DNA of 64,000 nt from an uncultured Clostridium sp. (GCA_947647595.1 CANSKZ010000003.1:1-64000); one strand, 5' to 3'. Positions 1 through 9,607 are shown, counted from the stretch's first letter. The notes: a model not told the origin generated them from the sequence alone. A program made the numbers and translations.

Positions 1-1034
1 AAGCAAGAGGAATCACAATCAACACAGCTCACGTAGAATATGAAACAGAAAACAGACACTATGCACACGTTGACTGTCCAGGACACGCTGATTATGTTAA
101 AAACATGATTACAGGTGCTGCTCAAATGGATGGAGCAATCTTAGTTGTTTCTGCAGCAGATGGTGCAATGCCTCAAACAAGAGAGCACATCTTATTGGCA
201 AGACAAGTTGGTGTTAAATATATCGTTGTTTACTTAAATAAATGCGATATGGTTGACGATCCAGAATTAGTTGAATTAGTTGAAATGGAATTAAGAGAAT
301 TATTATCTGAATATGATTTCCCAGGAGATGATATTCCATTTATCAAAGGTTCTTCATTAAAAGTATTAGAAAGTTCATCAACCGATCCAAATGCTCCAGA
401 ATATGCTCCAATCAAAGAATTAATGGATGCTGTTGATAGTTATATCCCAACACCAGAAAGACCAGTTGATCAACCATTCTTAATGCCAGTTGAAGACGTA
501 TTTACTATTACAGGTCGTGGTACAGTTGCTACTGGTAGAGTTGAAAGAGGAATTGTTAAAATGCAAGACGAAGTTGAAATCGTTGGTATTAGAGAAGAAA
601 GAGCTAAAACAGTTGTTACAGGTGTTGAAATGTTCAGAAAATTATTAGACCAAGCAGAAGCTGGTGACAACATTGGTCTTCTTTTAAGAGGTATTGACAG
701 AAAAGATATCGAAAGAGGTCAAGTTATTGCAAAACCAGGAACAATCAATCCTCATACAAAATTCAAATCAGAAGTTTATATCTTGAAAAAAGAAGAAGGT
801 GGAAGACATACTCCATTCTTTAATGGATACAGACCACAATTCTACTTCAGAACAACAGACGTTACAGGTGTTATTGAATTACCTGCAGGAACAGAAATGG
901 TTATGCCAGGTGAAAACATTGCGATGACAATCGAATTAATCACACCAATCGCAATCGAAAAAGGACTAAGATTTGCTATCCGTGAAGGTGGTAGAACAGT
1001 AGGTTCTGGAGTTGTATCTGATATTGTTGAGTAA
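1..1034 (+). CDS. tuf: Elongation factor Tu (5' truncated by window)
   Basis: EF-Tu delivers aminoacyl-tRNA to the ribosome with GTP hydrolysis. The reading frame is open from base 1 (whole codons from base 3), so the N-terminal switch/P-loop part lies outside the window. Visible are the G3 motif DCPGH, the G4 motif NKCD, a G5-like GSSLK, then domains II and III ending in the typical [11 protein letters not shown]. Codon use is that of a highly expressed AT-rich gene (AGA for Arg, GGT/GGA for Gly) and there is no CGG codon. A strong hairpin terminator follows immediately. No competing assignment is plausible. Confidence 0.98.
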   Translation, partial: ARGITINTAHVEYETENRHYAHVDCPGHADYVKNMITGAAQMDGAILVVSAADGAMPQTREHILLARQVGVKYIVVYLNKCDMVDDPELVELVEMELRELLSEYDFPGDDIPFIKGSSLKVLESSSTDPNAPEYAPIKELMDAVDSYIPTPERPVDQPFLMPVEDVFTITGRGTVATGRVERGIVKMQDEVEIVGIREERAKTVVTGVEMFRKLLDQAEAGDNIGLLLRGIDRKDIERGQVIAKPGTINPHTKFKSEVYILKKEEGGRHTPFFNGYRPQFYFRTTDVTGVIELPAGTEMVMPGENIAMTIELITPIAIEKGLRFAIREGGRTVGSGVVSDIVE

Positions 1035-1054
1035 ACTATATTATAAATAATAAA

Positions 1055-1081
1055 AAAACGGTTCCTGAGAACCGTTTTTTT
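1055..1081 (+). terminator. Intrinsic terminator after tuf
   Basis: Stem AACGGTTC / GAACCGTT with a CTGA loop followed by a run of seven T, 20 nt after the tuf stop codon. Confidence 0.93.
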
Positions 1082-1092
1082 GTTGTATAAAG

Positions 1093-1115
1093 AAAGGCAT
1101 CCGAAGATGCCAAAG
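1093..1115 (-). terminator. Terminator of orphan cassette A
   Basis: Stem GGCATC / GATGCC with a four-base loop; on the minus strand it is followed by a short T-rich stretch, just beyond the end of the minus-strand ORF at 1132. Confidence 0.7.
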
Positions 1116-1131
1116 GTCAGGAAAAATAAAA

Positions 1132-1320
1132 TTAAACAGCTAATACATTGTGAGCTTGTTTTATTGTCAATAAGATGTCTTCATAATCTTCGGCAACCTC
1201 GATTATTACCCGCTCAGTAGAGTAATTTAAGGAGAGTGTTGAAGTTGTGTTACTATTTTCTTTTGAAGGGAAATCCTTCAGTGGGTGTAGCGTGTTAGTT
1301 TTGCTTAACTTTCCAATCAA
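1132..1320 (-). CDS. Orphan cassette A, downstream ORF (hypothetical, 62 aa)
   Basis: Not recognised. A 62-codon ORF starting with TTG whose first bases overlap the stop of the ORF at 1317-1412 (TTGA overlap), so the two may be translationally coupled or may be one protein with a -1 frameshift. It ends in an acidic helix-like segment. It lies on a transcript with its own promoter (1514-1542), leader hairpin and terminator. One in-frame CGG (1210-1212) sits between GAG and GTA and must be Arg; skipping its C would give GGG TAA, an immediate stop. It therefore does not follow the CGG rule of the core genes. Could also be a decayed gene. Confidence 0.45.
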   Translation of the reverse strand: MIGKLSKTNTLHPLKDFPSKENSNTTSTLSLNYSTERVIIEVAEDYEDILLTIKQAHNVLAV

Positions 1321-1412
1321 TTGAGGGGAATAGTAATTTTTCCTACAACTTCAATTTTTCCATCAACTATGTTATGTGTAACTTCTGTTAATTCAATAAA
1401 GTCCAGTGGCAT
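1317..1412 (-). CDS. Orphan cassette A, upstream ORF (hypothetical, 31 aa)
   Basis: Not recognised. A short ORF starting MPLDFIELTEV with a good ribosome site (GAAAGGATG) a few bases upstream, and stopping at TGA that overlaps the TTG start of the next ORF. Its C-terminal VVGKITIPLN would read smoothly into the LIGKLSK of the next frame after a -1 step, so it may be the N-terminal half of a single protein of about 90 residues. Confidence 0.4.
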   Translation of the reverse strand: MPLDFIELTEVTHNIVDGKIEVVGKITIPLN

Positions 1413-1461
1413 ATAGACACATCCTTTCTTCAATTAAAAATAAAGGTTTTTAATTTCCAAA

Positions 1462-1486
1462 CATCTACCCCTGACCAAAGTAGATG
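1462..1486 (-). promoter_or_regulatory. Leader hairpin of cassette A
   Basis: Arms CATCTAC / GTAGATG in the 5' untranslated region between promoter 1514-1542 and the first ORF. Cassettes B, D and F also have a stem-loop in their leader. Confidence 0.4.
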
Positions 1487-1513
1487 ATGTGCAGAATACG
1501 CACATATATCTAT

Positions 1514-1542
1514 ATTATACCACAATTTACATAAAAAATCAA
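1514..1542 (-). promoter_or_regulatory. Sigma-A-type promoter of cassette A, shared spacer motif
   Basis: TTGATT and TATAAT separated by 17 bases on the minus strand. The spacer begins TTTTATGTAAATTGTG, identical over these 16 bases to the spacer of the cassette D promoter at 31744-31772 and very close to that of cassette F at 58998-59026. Confidence 0.8.
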
Positions 1543-1601
1543 GAGGATGAGGCTGTGATTTTGTTTGAAGAGGATAAATTTCACAAAATCAAAAAAAACA
1601 C

Positions 1602-1629
1602 TTGATTTTTTTATAATTTATAATAAAAT
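1602..1629 (+). promoter_or_regulatory. Promoter of plsX
   Basis: TTGATT, 16-base spacer, TAAAAT, about 50 bases upstream of plsX. The -10 is one of several possible in a very AT-rich stretch. Confidence 0.5.
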
Positions 1630-1681
1630 AGTAATGTCTAAAAACAAATGCGAATAGAAATAAGCAAGGAGGACAAAAGAC

Positions 1682-2692
1682 ATGAAAATTATTTTAGATG
1701 CTATGGGTGGTGACAATAGTCCAGATGCCAATATAAAAGGTGCAGTCAAAGCAGCAAAAGAAATAGAAGCAGAAATTATTTTGACAGGTGATGAAAATGT
1801 GATTCATCAAAAAGTAAAAGAGTTTTATGGAAAAAATGATATTAGTGAAGTATCAAGCAAAATATCCGTTAGACATACGACCGAACAGATTGAAATGGAA
1901 GATATTCCAACACAAGCAATTCGTGGGAAGAAAGATTCATCAATGGTGGTTGGATTTAATATGTTAAAAAATGGGGAAGGTGATGTCTTTATTTCAGCGG
2001 GAAATTCAGGTGCACTTTTGACAGGTGCAACGTTGTTGGTTGGCAGAATAAAAGGAGTGGATAGACCAGCTATTGCACCAGTTTTGCCAGCACATCATGG
2101 AAGATTTTTGTTAATGGATGCAGGTGCAAATACAAATTGTAAACCACTGAATTTAATTCAGTTTGCTCAAATGTCCAATATTTATTTGAAAAATACATTG
2201 GGGTTGGAAAATCCACGAATTGGTTTACTTAATATCGGAACCGAAGAAACAAAGGGTAACGATTTGATGAAAGAAACATATACTTTATTAAAAGAAAAAG
2301 CAAAAGAATATGGCTTGAATTTTATTGGGAATGTAGAAGGAAGAGATTGTTTTTCTGGGGAAGTTGATGCGGTGATAACAGATGGATTTACAGGAAATGT
2401 ATTTTTAAAAACAGTAGAGGGTGTTGGAAAACTGGTAAAGGTTAGCTTGACAGAAAGTTTAACGAAAAATGTTTTACGAACGATTGCAACAGTGCCATGT
2501 CTGCCTGCGATTAATCAATTTAAGAAGATGACAGATTATAAGGAATATGGAGGTGCATTGTTCTTAGGGGTGAAAAAACCTGTTGTTAAGGCACATGGAA
2601 GTAGTGATGAATTTTTATTTTATACTACCTTAAAACAAGCAGAAAACTTTGTGAAAAGTGGCTCTGTGGAAAAAATGATAGAAGAATTCTAA
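1682..2692 (+). CDS. plsX: Phosphate acyltransferase PlsX
   Basis: PlsX converts acyl-ACP and phosphate to acyl-phosphate, the acyl donor for PlsY in phospholipid synthesis; it is a soluble, membrane-peripheral enzyme. The 336-residue length matches the family. It opens with the family hallmark MKIILDAMGGDNSP and contains SAGNSGALLTGA, LMDAGAN and ITDGFTGNVFLK. The ATG is preceded by AAGGAGG at proper distance. acpP lies directly downstream, the common Firmicutes arrangement in which both serve fatty acid and lipid synthesis. Confidence 0.96.
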   Translation: MKIILDAMGGDNSPDANIKGAVKAAKEIEAEIILTGDENVIHQKVKEFYGKNDISEVSSKISVRHTTEQIEMEDIPTQAIRGKKDSSMVVGFNMLKNGEGDVFISAGNSGALLTGATLLVGRIKGVDRPAIAPVLPAHHGRFLLMDAGANTNCKPLNLIQFAQMSNIYLKNTLGLENPRIGLLNIGTEETKGNDLMKETYTLLKEKAKEYGLNFIGNVEGRDCFSGEVDAVITDGFTGNVFLKTVEGVGKLVKVSLTESLTKNVLRTIATVPCLPAINQFKKMTDYKEYGGALFLGVKKPVVKAHGSSDEFLFYTTLKQAENFVKSGSVEKMIEEF

Positions 2693-2781
2693 AAAAAATG
2701 AAATAAGTACTTGACATTTGTCAAAACATATAATAAAACTAATTTATAAAATTGAAATTATTAAAAAAAGGAGGATAATAA

Positions 2782-3021
2782 ATGAGTAGTGAAGAAGTTT
2801 TTGAAAAAGTAAAAGCTATCATTGTTGAACAATTAGGAGTAGCAGATACTGCTGTAACAATGGAAGCATCTTTTATTGATGATTTAGGAGCAGATTCTTT
2901 GGATATTGTTGAATTAGTAATGGCTTTAGAAGAAGAATTTGATATTGAAATTCCTGATACAGATGCAGAAAAAGTTGTAGCTGTAAGTGATGTTGTTGAA
3001 TATATCAAAGAGAATGTTTAA
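2782..3021 (+). CDS. acpP: Acyl carrier protein
   Basis: A small acidic 79-residue protein that carries acyl chains on phosphopantetheine during fatty acid synthesis. The attachment motif [18 protein letters not shown] is present, with the modified Ser in DSL near residue 38. RBS AAAGGAGG is well placed before the ATG. It follows plsX with about 90 bases between, which include a TTGACA element (near 2712) inside the small palindrome TTGACA-TT-TGTCAA. No CGG codon. Confidence 0.97.
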   Translation: MSSEEVFEKVKAIIVEQLGVADTAVTMEASFIDDLGADSLDIVELVMALEEEFDIEIPDTDAEKVVAVSDVVEYIKENV

Positions 3022-3044
3022 TTTGATAGAATCAAAAGAAAATT

Positions 3045-3068
3045 GACCGTTTAAGCGGTCTTTTTTTG
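3045..3068 (+). terminator. Intrinsic terminator after acpP
   Basis: Stem GACCG / CGGTC with a T tract of seven. Confidence 0.9.
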
Positions 3069-3077
3069 CTTTAACTA

Positions 3078-3106
3078 TTGTCTAAAAGCTTATTATGTGA
3101 TATAAT
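3078..3106 (+). promoter_or_regulatory. Promoter of cassette B
   Basis: TTGTCT, 17-base spacer, TATAAT. The bases before the -10 read TTATGTGA; cassette E has AAATGTGA in the same position. A leader hairpin TTCCT / AGGAA lies at 3126-3141. Confidence 0.7.
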
Positions 3107-3195
3107 TGCACTAAGTAATAATTAATTCCTAGAAGAAGGAAAAAGTAACTTAAAATTTTGGTAACTATTCATAAGCAACGAAAGGAAGGATCAAC

Positions 3196-3696
3196 ATGAA
3201 ACAAATCAAAAGAATTTTTAGACGACTGAAAGGAACAACTCGTATACAGAGAGTGATATTTGTTATCTTTTGTATAATAGTTAATGCAAGGTTGAGTTTC
3301 TATCTTGTAAAATTAGATAGAGACAGTATAGGAATGGCAGTACGGTATATAGTTGCTTTTATTGAGGCATTACTTGTAGTGATACTGATAATAATGCTGA
3401 TAATATATACTGCCGATTTCTTTAACGACAAGGCAAAGAAAAAACGTTATAACTGCTACAAAGAAAAATTAGAAGAATTTACAGAAGTTTTCTTTAAAGA
3501 CGAATTTCAGAAGCCGGACGGTGATGCAGGAGAATTTTATTGGGATATGAAACATTGTGTTGCACCACGATGGTTTGCAAAATGGCAAGAAGATGAAAAA
3601 ATTTATGTTGTCTTAAAAGATGGTGATGAAAAAGTAAGAGATTATAGAATAGGAAATTTAAGTTTTTTTGATTTATGGTTTGAATTTTCCAAATGA
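3196..3696 (+). CDS. Orphan cassette B: two-TM membrane protein, hypothetical
   Basis: Not recognised. 166 residues: a basic N-terminus (KQIKRIFRRLKG), two hydrophobic segments at about residues 18-38 and 52-76, then a soluble, charged C-terminal part with several Trp and Phe. Strong RBS GAAAGGAAGG. It is monocistronic with its own promoter and a hairpin terminator, inserted between acpP and aspS. The in-frame CGG at 3343-3345 (codon 50) must be Arg; a +1 step there would read GGT ATA TAG. It thus breaks the CGG rule seen in the core genes and looks acquired or differently expressed. Confidence 0.7.
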   Translation: MKQIKRIFRRLKGTTRIQRVIFVIFCIIVNARLSFYLVKLDRDSIGMAVRYIVAFIEALLVVILIIMLIIYTADFFNDKAKKKRYNCYKEKLEEFTEVFFKDEFQKPDGDAGEFYWDMKHCVAPRWFAKWQEDEKIYVVLKDGDEKVRDYRIGNLSFFDLWFEFSK

Positions 3697-3706
3697 AAAA
3701 GTTGTG

Positions 3707-3734
3707 AAGGCCGCTGAATAAGGTGGCCTTTTTG
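3707..3734 (+). terminator. Terminator of cassette B
   Basis: Stem AAGGCC(GC) / (GT)GGCCTT followed by T5. Confidence 0.85.
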
Positions 3735-3762
3735 TATTCTTAAAATATTTTCTCCAAAACAA

Positions 3763-3791
3763 TTGAAAAATTGAAAATAATGTTATATAAT
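3763..3791 (+). promoter_or_regulatory. Promoter of aspS
   Basis: TTGAAA, 17-base spacer, TATAAT. Expected transcription start near 3798, exactly where the leader hairpin begins. Confidence 0.75.
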
Positions 3792-3798
3792 GTAGCCA

Positions 3799-3827
3799 CA
3801 AATTTGAAAGCAAAAGTTTCAAATTTG
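3799..3827 (+). promoter_or_regulatory. aspS leader hairpin
   Basis: Perfect inverted repeat with 11-base arms CAAATTTGAAA / TTTCAAATTTG and a 7-base loop, at the very 5' end of the predicted mRNA and 3 bases before the GGAGG ribosome site. It lacks any T-box features. It could stabilise the mRNA end or modulate initiation. Confidence 0.55.
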
Positions 3828-3848
3828 ATTGGAGGAATGATGTGTAAC

Positions 3849-5610
3849 ATGGAAAATAAATATAGAACACACAATTGTGGACAATTGAATATCAAAAATG
3901 TTGGCGAAGAAGTTCGTTTAGCGGGCTTTGTACAAACCATTCGAAATTTAGGAAAAATGATGTTTGTGGATTTGCGTGACGAAAATGGTATTACCCAAAT
4001 TGTGATAAATGAAGAATCGAATTTAAAGGAAAAAATAAAAGATTTGAACAAAGAATGTACAATGACGGTTTCAGGAAAAGTAACAGAAAGAAGTAACAAA
4101 AATGATAAAATTCCAACAGGTGAAATTGAAATTGTGGCAACTGATTTGACGGTACTTGGAAAATGTAATCCGAATCTTCCTTTTGAAATTAATGTGGAAG
4201 GACAGAGTGTTCGTGAGGATTTGCGTTTGGAATATCGATTTTTAGATTTGCGAAATGAAAAAATTCATCAAAATATAAAATTGCGTTCTAAGATTTTGAA
4301 AGATTTTAGAAAAGAAATGGATGCTTTAGATTTTACAGAAATTCAAACTCCCATTTTGGCGAATTCTTCACCAGAGGGCGCACGTGACTTTTTGGTTCCA
4401 AGTAGACTTCATCCAGGAGAGTTTTATGCGCTTCCACAAGCACCACAACAGTTTAAGCAATTATTGATGGTGTCTGGTTTTGAAAAATATTATCAAATTG
4501 CGCCATGCTTTCGAGATGAGGACCCACGTGCTGACAGGTCGCCAGGAGAATTTTATCAATTGGATTTTGAAATGGCGTTTGTAGAGCAAGAAGATGTTTT
4601 TCGTGTGATAGAGACGGTTATACCAAATGTATTTAAGGCAAATTCTGATTGGAAAGTGGATGAGGGGCCTTGCCTTAGAATTCCATATCGAGAGGCAATG
4701 GAGAAATATGGAACAGATAAGCCAGATTTGAGGAATCCACTTGTTATTTATGATGTGACAGATATTTTTGAAGGAACAGAATTTAAGGCATTTCAAGGAA
4801 AAACGGTTAAAGCGATTGCAACGGAAAATTGCCAAGAAAAATCGCGTAAATTCTTTGATTCGATGTCAGAATTTGCAGTTCAAGAGTTGGAAGCCAAAGG
4901 TTTGGCTTGGGTAAAAATTGACGAAGAAATGAATTTGAGTGGTGGAATTAGTAAATTTATTGAAGAAGAAAGAAAACAAGAAATAGTTGAGAAAATGGGA
5001 ATAAAGCCAGGTTCAGCGATATTTTTCATTGCGGATGAGGAAAAGAAAGCAACCAAAATTGCAGGTGACGTTAGAATAAAATTAGGAAAAGAGTTAGATT
5101 TATTGGAAAAAAATGTGTATAAATTTTGCTTTATAGTGGATTTTCCAATGTATGAATTGTCAGACGAAGGAACGATTGATTTTAATCATAACCCATTTTC
5201 TATGCCACAAGGTGGAATGGAAGTTTTAGAAAATAAAAATCCGTTGGAGATTCTGGCGTATCAATTTGATTTGGTTGGAAATGGTTTGGAACTTGCGTCA
5301 CGGTGCGGTTAGAAATCATGATCAAGAGATTATGATAAAAGCATTTGAAATAGCTGGCTATACAGTTGAAGATGTGAAAAAGAAATTTGGTGCGTTATTT
5401 CATGCGTTTAGCTATGGAACACCACCACATGCAGGAGCGGCGCCAGGAATTGATAGAATTATTATGTTATTGGCGGAAGAAGATTCCATTCGTGAAGTGA
5501 TTGCTTTTCCGAAAAATAAAAAGGCTCGTGATGTTATGATGGGAGCACCTTCACAGGTATTTCCGAAACAATTGGAAGAAGTGCATGTTCAATTAAAACT
5601 TGAATCCTAA
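3849..5610 (+). CDS. aspS: Aspartyl-tRNA synthetase, with one CGG +1 recoding site
   Basis: Class II synthetase that charges tRNA-Asp (possibly also tRNA-Asn). With the C at 5301 skipped the product is 586 residues, the normal bacterial size: an N-terminal OB fold (VRLAGFVQTIRNLG, FVDLRDENGITQIV), motif 2 around FRDEDPRADRSPGEFYQLD, a GAD insertion, and C-terminal motif 3 around GAAPGIDRIIML. The conventional frame ends TCA CGG TGC GGT TAG; the +1 frame gives the conserved ELAS-GAVRNHD. The start could also be ATG at 3840, four bases from GGAGG; 3849 fits the family N-terminus equally. An essential gene with intact sequence on both sides is unlikely to be a pseudogene. Confidence 0.95.
5301..5303 (+). 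other. CGG +1 recoding site 1 (aspS codon 485)
   Basis: In-frame CGG after TCA, then T. Skipping C gives Gly (GGT) and restores SGAVRNHD; the unshifted frame stops at 5310-5312. Confidence 0.9.
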
Positions 5611-5640
5611 TAAGTTAAAGAGTTAGAAAGGATGTAAAAA

Positions 5641-6969
5641 ATGAAGAAAATTATTTTATCATGGTTTATTATTTTGGGTATGATAACATTTTTAAATCAG
5701 TCTTTGGCAAGTACGGCAACGGTACAAGTTACGGCGGTTCGCATTAGAGAATCAGCTTCGACAGATTCAAATATCATAACGAATTTATACGAAGATGATG
5801 AAGTTGAAATTTTGGAAGAAAATGGCGAATGGTATAAAGTACAATATAATGGAAAAGTGGGCTATGCAAAAGCTGAGTTTTTTAAGAAAAAAAATGAGAC
5901 AACTGAAAATGCGGTAACTCAAAATACTACAGCAGATGAACCAGTACAAAACAACGAATCCATAGTAGATGAACAAAATGTTCAACCAGAAAATACAACA
6001 GAAACTTCTCAGGAATTAAAAATTGGGACAACAGTTTCTGTAGCAAGGGATGTAAAACTTAGAATAATCCCGAATTTATCTGCAAGTGATAAGATAGAAA
6101 TTAAAAAGGGTGACAATGTAACGGTTGAGGCAGAATTAGGAAAATGGTATAAAATTAAGAATGAAACGGTAGAAGGTTGGCTGATGAAAACAAAACTGAC
6201 AGCAGGTTTAACTCCGACAGAAGAACCTGCTGAGCAACCACAAGAACCAGAAACACCACAGGTACCAGAAAATACAACGCCACCTGAAACAGTTACACCA
6301 GAACAACCAACTACAACTACAACACCAACAGAAACAACGATGAATAAAACTGCAGTTGTAATTGTTGAGACAGCACGAGTAAGAGATGGAGCTTCTACAA
6401 AAGCAAATATCATAGATGTTTTAGATGAAGATGACATTGTAACCATTATAGGAGAAGAAGGAGATTTTTATAAAATTACAACCAATAAAATAAGTAGTGG
6501 ATTTATTAGTAAAACTTTAGTGAAAGAAAAGGATGTAACTTCACGAAGTACTGCTGAAGAAAGAACCGTGGAATCGAAATCACCCACGAAGCAAGATGAT
6601 ATTATTGAATTTGCAAAACAATTTTTGGGATATCCATATGTGTTAGGTTGTAGTTCACCAGAAACAGGATTTGACTGTTCTGGATTTACGCGTTATGTAT
6701 TTGGGCATTTTGGATATAAGTTGGGAAGAGTTGCTGCGGACCAAACTTCTTTGGGAGCAGTGGTAGAAAGAGCAGATTTGGAAGTAGGGGATTTATTATT
6801 ATTTTATGATGATGCTAAAACGAAAATTGGACACTGTGGAATTTATATGGGAAATGGACAGTTTATTCACAGTGCTAATCCAAAAAGGGGAGTGGTTACA
6901 GATAATTTGAATACAAATTCTTATTATTCACAAAGATTTGTAACTGCAAGAAGAATTGCTGGGGGTTAA
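5641..6969 (+). CDS. Secreted NlpC/P60 cell-wall hydrolase with three SH3 domains
   Basis: 442 residues. A signal peptide (about residues 1-23, KKIILSWFIILGMITFLNQS) is followed by three bacterial SH3 domains at about 24-84, 126-190 and 233-295, joined by Pro/Thr/Glu-rich linkers, and a C-terminal NlpC/P60 endopeptidase domain from about 315. The catalytic Cys is in FDCSGF (residue 346) and His in GHCGIY (residue 398). The family cleaves gamma-D-Glu to diaminopimelate bonds in stem peptides; the SH3 domains bind wall peptides. It lies between aspS and comEC. Exact role (growth, daughter separation or germination) cannot be decided here. Confidence 0.93.
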   Translation: MKKIILSWFIILGMITFLNQSLASTATVQVTAVRIRESASTDSNIITNLYEDDEVEILEENGEWYKVQYNGKVGYAKAEFFKKKNETTENAVTQNTTADEPVQNNESIVDEQNVQPENTTETSQELKIGTTVSVARDVKLRIIPNLSASDKIEIKKGDNVTVEAELGKWYKIKNETVEGWLMKTKLTAGLTPTEEPAEQPQEPETPQVPENTTPPETVTPEQPTTTTTPTETTMNKTAVVIVETARVRDGASTKANIIDVLDEDDIVTIIGEEGDFYKITTNKISSGFISKTLVKEKDVTSRSTAEERTVESKSPTKQDDIIEFAKQFLGYPYVLGCSSPETGFDCSGFTRYVFGHFGYKLGRVAADQTSLGAVVERADLEVGDLLLFYDDAKTKIGHCGIYMGNGQFIHSANPKRGVVTDNLNTNSYYSQRFVTARRIAGG

Positions 6970-6992
6970 ATTTTTGAAAAGGAGATTTAACC

Positions 6993-9235
6993 ATGAATCA
7001 ATCAATAAAAATAGGAATTATTATTTTAATCATTTGGGGGCTTTATATGAATATTGCCCTCATTTTTTCGTTTGATAAAATTTATCCAGAAAAAATAGAA
7101 TTGACTGGAGTTGCCAAAGTTGTTAGTCAAAAAACGGAAAAGGAGCGTTCAAATCAGTATGTTGTGAAAATCATACAATCCAATGTTGAACGTTCGAAAA
7201 ATACAAAATTAATTGTTTATACCAGCCAAGATTGCAATTTGCGTTATGGTGATATTGTGCAAATTGCAGGCGAATTTTCGAAAGGAGATGTGGCACGAAA
7301 TTATAAAGGATTTAGTTATCGAAATTATTTGAAGCAAAGTAAGATTCAGGGAAGTTTGTACAGTAAGCAAACGAAAATTTTGGAACATCAATCGAGTATT
7401 ATGGAAAAAATTTATGATTTGAAAGAGAAGTTGTATGAAGTGTTAGATTCTACTTATCGAGAAGATAGCAATGCTTTTTTGAAAGGAATTTTGCTTGGTG
7501 ATAGTAGCGATTTGGATGATGAAATTAAGGAGAATTTTAAAAATAGTAGCATGTCACATGTGCTAGCAATTTCTGGGATGCATGTTTCTTATGTGATAAT
7601 TGGAGTGCAACTTGTTTTGGATAAATTTATTAATCGCAAAAAATTAAAAAATTATATTATTTTATTAATGCTTGCTTTTTTTGTGTTAATTACTGGTGGA
7701 GCAGCCTCTTGTATGAGGGCTTGTATCATGAGTGGAATGCTTTTGCTGAGTCAAAATTTTTATCGAAAAAATAATTTTTATGTGACGATTTTGTTTACTT
7801 TTATGATGTTGCTTTTTATCAATCCATACAATATTTTTGCGGTTCGGAATGTGGCTTTCGTTTGGAGGGACACTTGGAATTGTGTTATTTCATAATTTTT
7901 TGAAGCGATTTTTGGAGTGTAAATATAGCATAAAATCAAAATTAGTAAAGTCATTTTTAGGAATATTTTTAGTCAGTTTTGCTGCTCAAATTTTGATTGT
8001 TCCGATTATGATTTATTGTTTTAATACGGTTTCTTTGACTTTTTTTGTATCAAATTTGATGATTTATTTCTTGATTGGTCCCATTTTAGCAATTGGTTAT
8101 ATTGGATTGATAGTTGGTTTGTTTTTTGTGCCAATTGGTGGCTTTTTTGCAATATTTGAGGAATTTTTTGTGGCAATTATTTTTAAGGTGGCGGAGATTT
8201 GTAGTCAATTGCCATTTTCGAAATTATATTTGGCAACGCCTGATTTTTGGATGTTGATTTTATATTATGTGGGAATAGGTGGCTTGATTTACTTTTTTCA
8301 GAAGAAGAAATTTAGAATTTTGCGATTTATTTTGGGAAATGAAACGAGTAAAATGTTTAAGAAAAATTGGAAAAAGATATTGGCTGGGATATTAATTGTA
8401 GCGATGAGTTTGAGTGTTGTGGCAAAAATTCCAAATGATTTGGAAATTTATTTTGTTGATGTAGGACAGCGGAGATTGTACGGTGATAAAAAGTCCACTA
8501 GGGAAAAATATCATTATTGACGGCGGAAATAATCGCGATTATGATTATGGTGAAAAAGTGGTGGTTCCTTATTTGTTAGATCGAAAAATTACCAAACTGG
8601 ATTTTTTGATGATTTCGCATTTTGATGCGGACCACTGTGGTGGATTGTTTGCAGTGCTTCAAAATTTAAAAGTAGAGAATATTATTATTGGAAAGCAAGA
8701 TAGTGAATATGAAAATTGCATCGAGTTTCTAAAATTAGCTAAATCTAAAAAAGTAAACGTGATTTTTGTTCAGGCAGGAGATTTAATAAAAATTGACAAA
8801 AGTAGTTATTTTCAAATTTTGTGGCCAGATAGTCAGAATATGATTTCAGAAAATGGAATCAATAATAATTCGGTTTTGGCAAAATTAGTTTATGGTGATT
8901 TTAGTATGTTGTTTACGGGTGATATTGAGGAATTAGCGGAAAAAGAAATTTTGAAAAAATATCAAAATACAGATATTTTAAATTGTGATGTTTTGAAAGT
9001 GGCGCATCATGGTTCGAAATCGTCGACTATTCAAGAAATTATTGAAGCCATTATGCCAAGAATTTCAGTGATTGAAGTAGGTGAAAATAAGTATGGTCAT
9101 CCTAATCAAGCAGTGATGGAAAGGCTAGAAAAATTAGGAAGTAAAACTTTTCGCACCGATTTGAATGGTGAAATTAGGATAAAAGTCAAGAAGAAAAAAT
9201 TTAACTTAAAAGTGGATACGATGATTTCTCTTTGA
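6993..9235 (+). CDS. comEC: ComEC/Rec2 DNA-uptake channel, with two CGG +1 recoding sites
   Basis: ComEC forms the inner-membrane channel for single-stranded DNA during competence. Reading through both sites gives 746 residues in the classic order: N-terminal membrane helices plus DUF4131-like OB region (about 1-160), competence domain with many TM helices (NSSMSHVLAISGMHVSY near residue 185), and a C-terminal metallo-beta-lactamase domain with HFDADHCGG, LFTGDIE and VAHHGSKSST. The site at 7845 restores VGMWLSFGGTLG; the site at 8470 restores VDVGQGDCTVIKSP, the conserved junction into the nuclease-like domain. Both breaks fall inside conserved motifs, so decay is a poor explanation. Confidence 0.93.
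7845..7847 (+). other. CGG +1 recoding site 2 (comEC codon 285)
   Basis: In-frame CGG after GTT, then A. Skipping C gives Gly (GGA) and the conserved MWLSFGGTLG; the unshifted frame ends at 7895. Confidence 0.9.
8470..8472 (+). other. CGG +1 recoding site 3 (comEC codon 493)
   Basis: In-frame CGG after CAG, then A. Skipping C gives VGQ-GDCTVIKS; the unshifted frame ends at 8520. Confidence 0.9.
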
Positions 9236-9246
9236 CCAAAACAACA

Positions 9247-9293
9247 AAACGGATCTAAAAATAAGAAAATCTCATTTTTAAATCCGTTTTATT
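9247..9293. terminator. Terminator between comEC and SASP gene (bidirectional)
   Basis: Long stem AAAACGGAT...ATCCGTTTT with A/T-rich flanks; serves comEC and the convergent SASP gene. Confidence 0.8.
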
Positions 9294-9325
9294 AAAATAT
9301 TTTATAGCTTATTTTATAAACAAAA

Positions 9326-9526
9326 CTATTTGTTCATCATTTGGTTTTCAGCTTGTTCGATCATTTTTTTAACCATTTGACCACCGATTTTTCCAGCGTC
9401 TTTTGCAGATATATTTCCGTTGTAACCGTTTTTTAAGTTAACACCAACTTCTGAAGCTACTTCGTATTTGAATCTATCTAAAGAATCCATTGCTTCTGGA
9501 ACTGCTTTTCTACTATTTCTTGCCAT
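9326..9526 (-). CDS. Alpha/beta-type small acid-soluble spore protein
   Basis: 66 residues. SASPs coat and protect spore DNA and are degraded by the GPR protease on germination. The family signature is present: MARNSRKAVPEAMDSLDRFKY, then EVASEVGV containing the GPR cleavage site, and DAGKIGGQMVKKMIEQAE. The start at MARN is chosen because GGAGGTG lies 7 bases upstream; an earlier ATG at 9550 is in front of this ribosome site. It is direct evidence of an endospore former. Expression in the forespore under SigG is expected from the family, and sigG is in this window. Confidence 0.96.
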   Translation of the reverse strand: MARNSRKAVPEAMDSLDRFKYEVASEVGVNLKNGYNGNISAKDAGKIGGQMVKKMIEQAENQMMNK

Positions 9527-9607
9527 TTTATTCACCTCCGCATTTTTCAAATTGAAAAAACATAAAATGTATTTTCAATATTATAATGCTCGGTTTGTTA
9601 AAAAAAT

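Noticed and set aside
3799-3848. T-box riboswitch upstream of aspS
   Set aside because: The leader is about 50 bases with a single hairpin; there is no T-box sequence, specifier loop or antiterminator pair.
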